DNA from: Euptelea pleiosperma
Lineage: Eukaryota > Streptophyta > Magnoliopsida > Ranunculales > Eupteleaceae
Length of the DNA: 64,000 nt
Direction: 5' to 3'
NCBI GenBank assembly: GCA_035048495.1
Contig: CM068552.1
Span: forward strand, 18,664,154 to 18,728,153
In this document: piece by piece, positions 62,913 to 64,000 of the stretch
Position numbering within the stretch: position 1 is the stretch's first letter
Layout: the number at the start of each line of letters is the position of its first letter
Notes under the pieces: generated by a model
What the model saw: the letters and a program-made list of their open reading frames with translations, nothing else
What the model was told of the DNA's origin: nothing
The model's database searches: none
Translations under genes and position numbers: made by a program

Positions 62913-63736
62913 ATGCAACATCGAAGCACCTTTAACATAGAAAATATAGCCATACATAAAATGCTGATATTTGACCACATCACCACATTTGACCATCATT
63001 GTTTTGAGAAAATAGATATTTTCTTTTTAAAATATCAAAACTCTTTTTTTAGTATTAAAATCTTTTGCTTGGAAAGAGAAAAAATACACCGGCTATATTC
63101 TTTTGGTAATATCCTACATATTTGCTAAAATGATTATTGTATACTACGCATTTATCCCTTGTGTTGACACGGTTCTTTACCTTGGATCATCAACTTGGCC
63201 CACCAATTCGGCCCACATCTTGGTAGTGTGACCTACTAGCCTTTTTTGAATTTCAATTCTTGTGATTGGGCTTGGGCTTGACCGGCTTTGAGAGTGAGCT
63301 TTGGTACTGGGCTGTAGCACCCGGTTATATCGAGTCCTTGAATTTGTACTTTAGCACACTTCTTTAGGCATTGGGTTAGCTCACCTATACAAACAACAAG
63401 GAAATTAATGTAAGCCCATTATCATGAAAGTTCCGAAATGCTCTTATGCTCATGAAATTCCCTAGATGTGAGAAAAGTCACGAAAATGGATAATTCTCTA
63501 CTTTATATGTAAAAAATAGAGATTTATGTAGGAAACTCTTGATAACATCTTGGGATAAATGGGAAAAAATATATAAAATGACGAGTTATCACCTACCCCT
63601 ATTGCTTTCCAAATTAGGATTTTGTCTAGCTTTGACAAACATTGTTGTGAGTGCTCTAGTGGACGACAGTCCACGAGGCACAACTAAATGGTCTCTTTTC
63701 TTCCTCTTACTTTTAGTGTTTGGAGTCATACCTGGA
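62913..63736. other. Spacer, nothing recognised
   Basis: Begins with the empty site of the Copia array (about 62925). Positions 63000-63736 have no partner in the window. A 73-codon ORF at 63539-63760 is membrane-like by composition but unrecognised and overlaps duplicated sequence, so I do not call it. Confidence 0.45.
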
Positions 63737-64000
63737 CAATTCCTCAGTTATCTTTCATAGCATGCTTTGAGACTGATCCCATGTTAGATTGTTAAAGTTT
63801 TGATAACAGTGCTGGGATGGTGACAATACCAGAGTTTGGATTGGGAGGCATGGCTTTCTCACTAAAATGTGCACCTGAATGATGGTCTACAAATCTCACA
63901 CTGACAGAGGAGGTACATACAGAATGGGACCCATCTTTCGATAGATAGATTCACTCCAGAAACCGATCTGATTAGATGATAATAACCACTAGATTTATTT
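63737..64000. repeat. Segment end repeat (delta)
   Basis: Matches 41890-42165, which in alpha lies just before unit A beta. Another unit A probably follows beyond the window (inference). Confidence 0.6.

Noticed and set aside
63539..63760. 73-codon ORF with hydrophobic C-terminal part
   Set aside because: Unrecognised, crosses into sequence duplicated at 41890 where the frame is not kept.

Overview
The window reads as nuclear DNA of a flowering plant, from a gene-poor, transposon-dense region. It is AT-rich and has no intact cellular gene. Long open frames occur only inside degraded retroelements of plant-specific types: a Ty3/Gypsy element of the Tat type with two RNase H domains and an antisense ORF, Ty1/Copia LTRs, L1-type LINE tails, and hAT-like and PIF-like MITEs. 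I cannot name the species from sequence alone.

Layout. The window is built from a repeated segment. Segment alpha (1 to about 42,170, with large insertions) is paralogous to segment delta (about 53,280 to 64,000). Two shorter partial copies, beta (42,268-47,510) and gamma (about 47,690-51,650), lie between them. Each copy carries a 2.2-2.5 kb 'unit A' (3505-5960, 42268-44475, 47725-50110, 57715-59995). Unit A has a TATA-type promoter-like site, two foldback sequences of about 140 bp, a short hairpin and a Copia-LTR-like 3' end. Alpha, beta and delta also carry 'block B' (8930-10252, 45880-47510, 60830-62065). Because the copies are paralogous, they serve as natural empty sites for most young insertions in the others.

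Insertions in alpha. (1) A 17-kb Tat-type Gypsy element at 10253-27302 has both LTRs, PBS, PPT, decayed gag-PR-RT-RH-aRH-INT and a multi-exon antisense ORF. Its RT is split by a 2.56-kb solo LTR (E1, TSD AGAGG), and E1 is split by a reversed copy of the same LTR (E2, TSD GGGCC). (2) A third copy, E3, lies at 27342-29886. (3) A tandem array at 30703-37755 has nine LTRs alternating with eight internal regions of a small Ty1/Copia derivative. A single 5-bp target duplication (AGCAC) brackets the whole array, and delta keeps the uninterrupted site.

Most striking observation. Every internal region of this array has lost nearly all Copia coding sequence except the last part of RNase H. In its place are two pieces of a cellular 2-alkenal (double-bond) reductase gene. 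One piece is in sense and the other in antisense relative to the LTR promoter, and they are joined head to head at a CATATG palindrome. This is a host-gene transduplication that was amplified in place as an LTR-internal tandem array. It could be a source of RNA antisense to the parental reductase gene (inference).

The rest is solo LTRs, 5'-truncated LINE copies with clear target duplications, MITEs and tandem repeats. No rRNA, tRNA or CRISPR array was seen.
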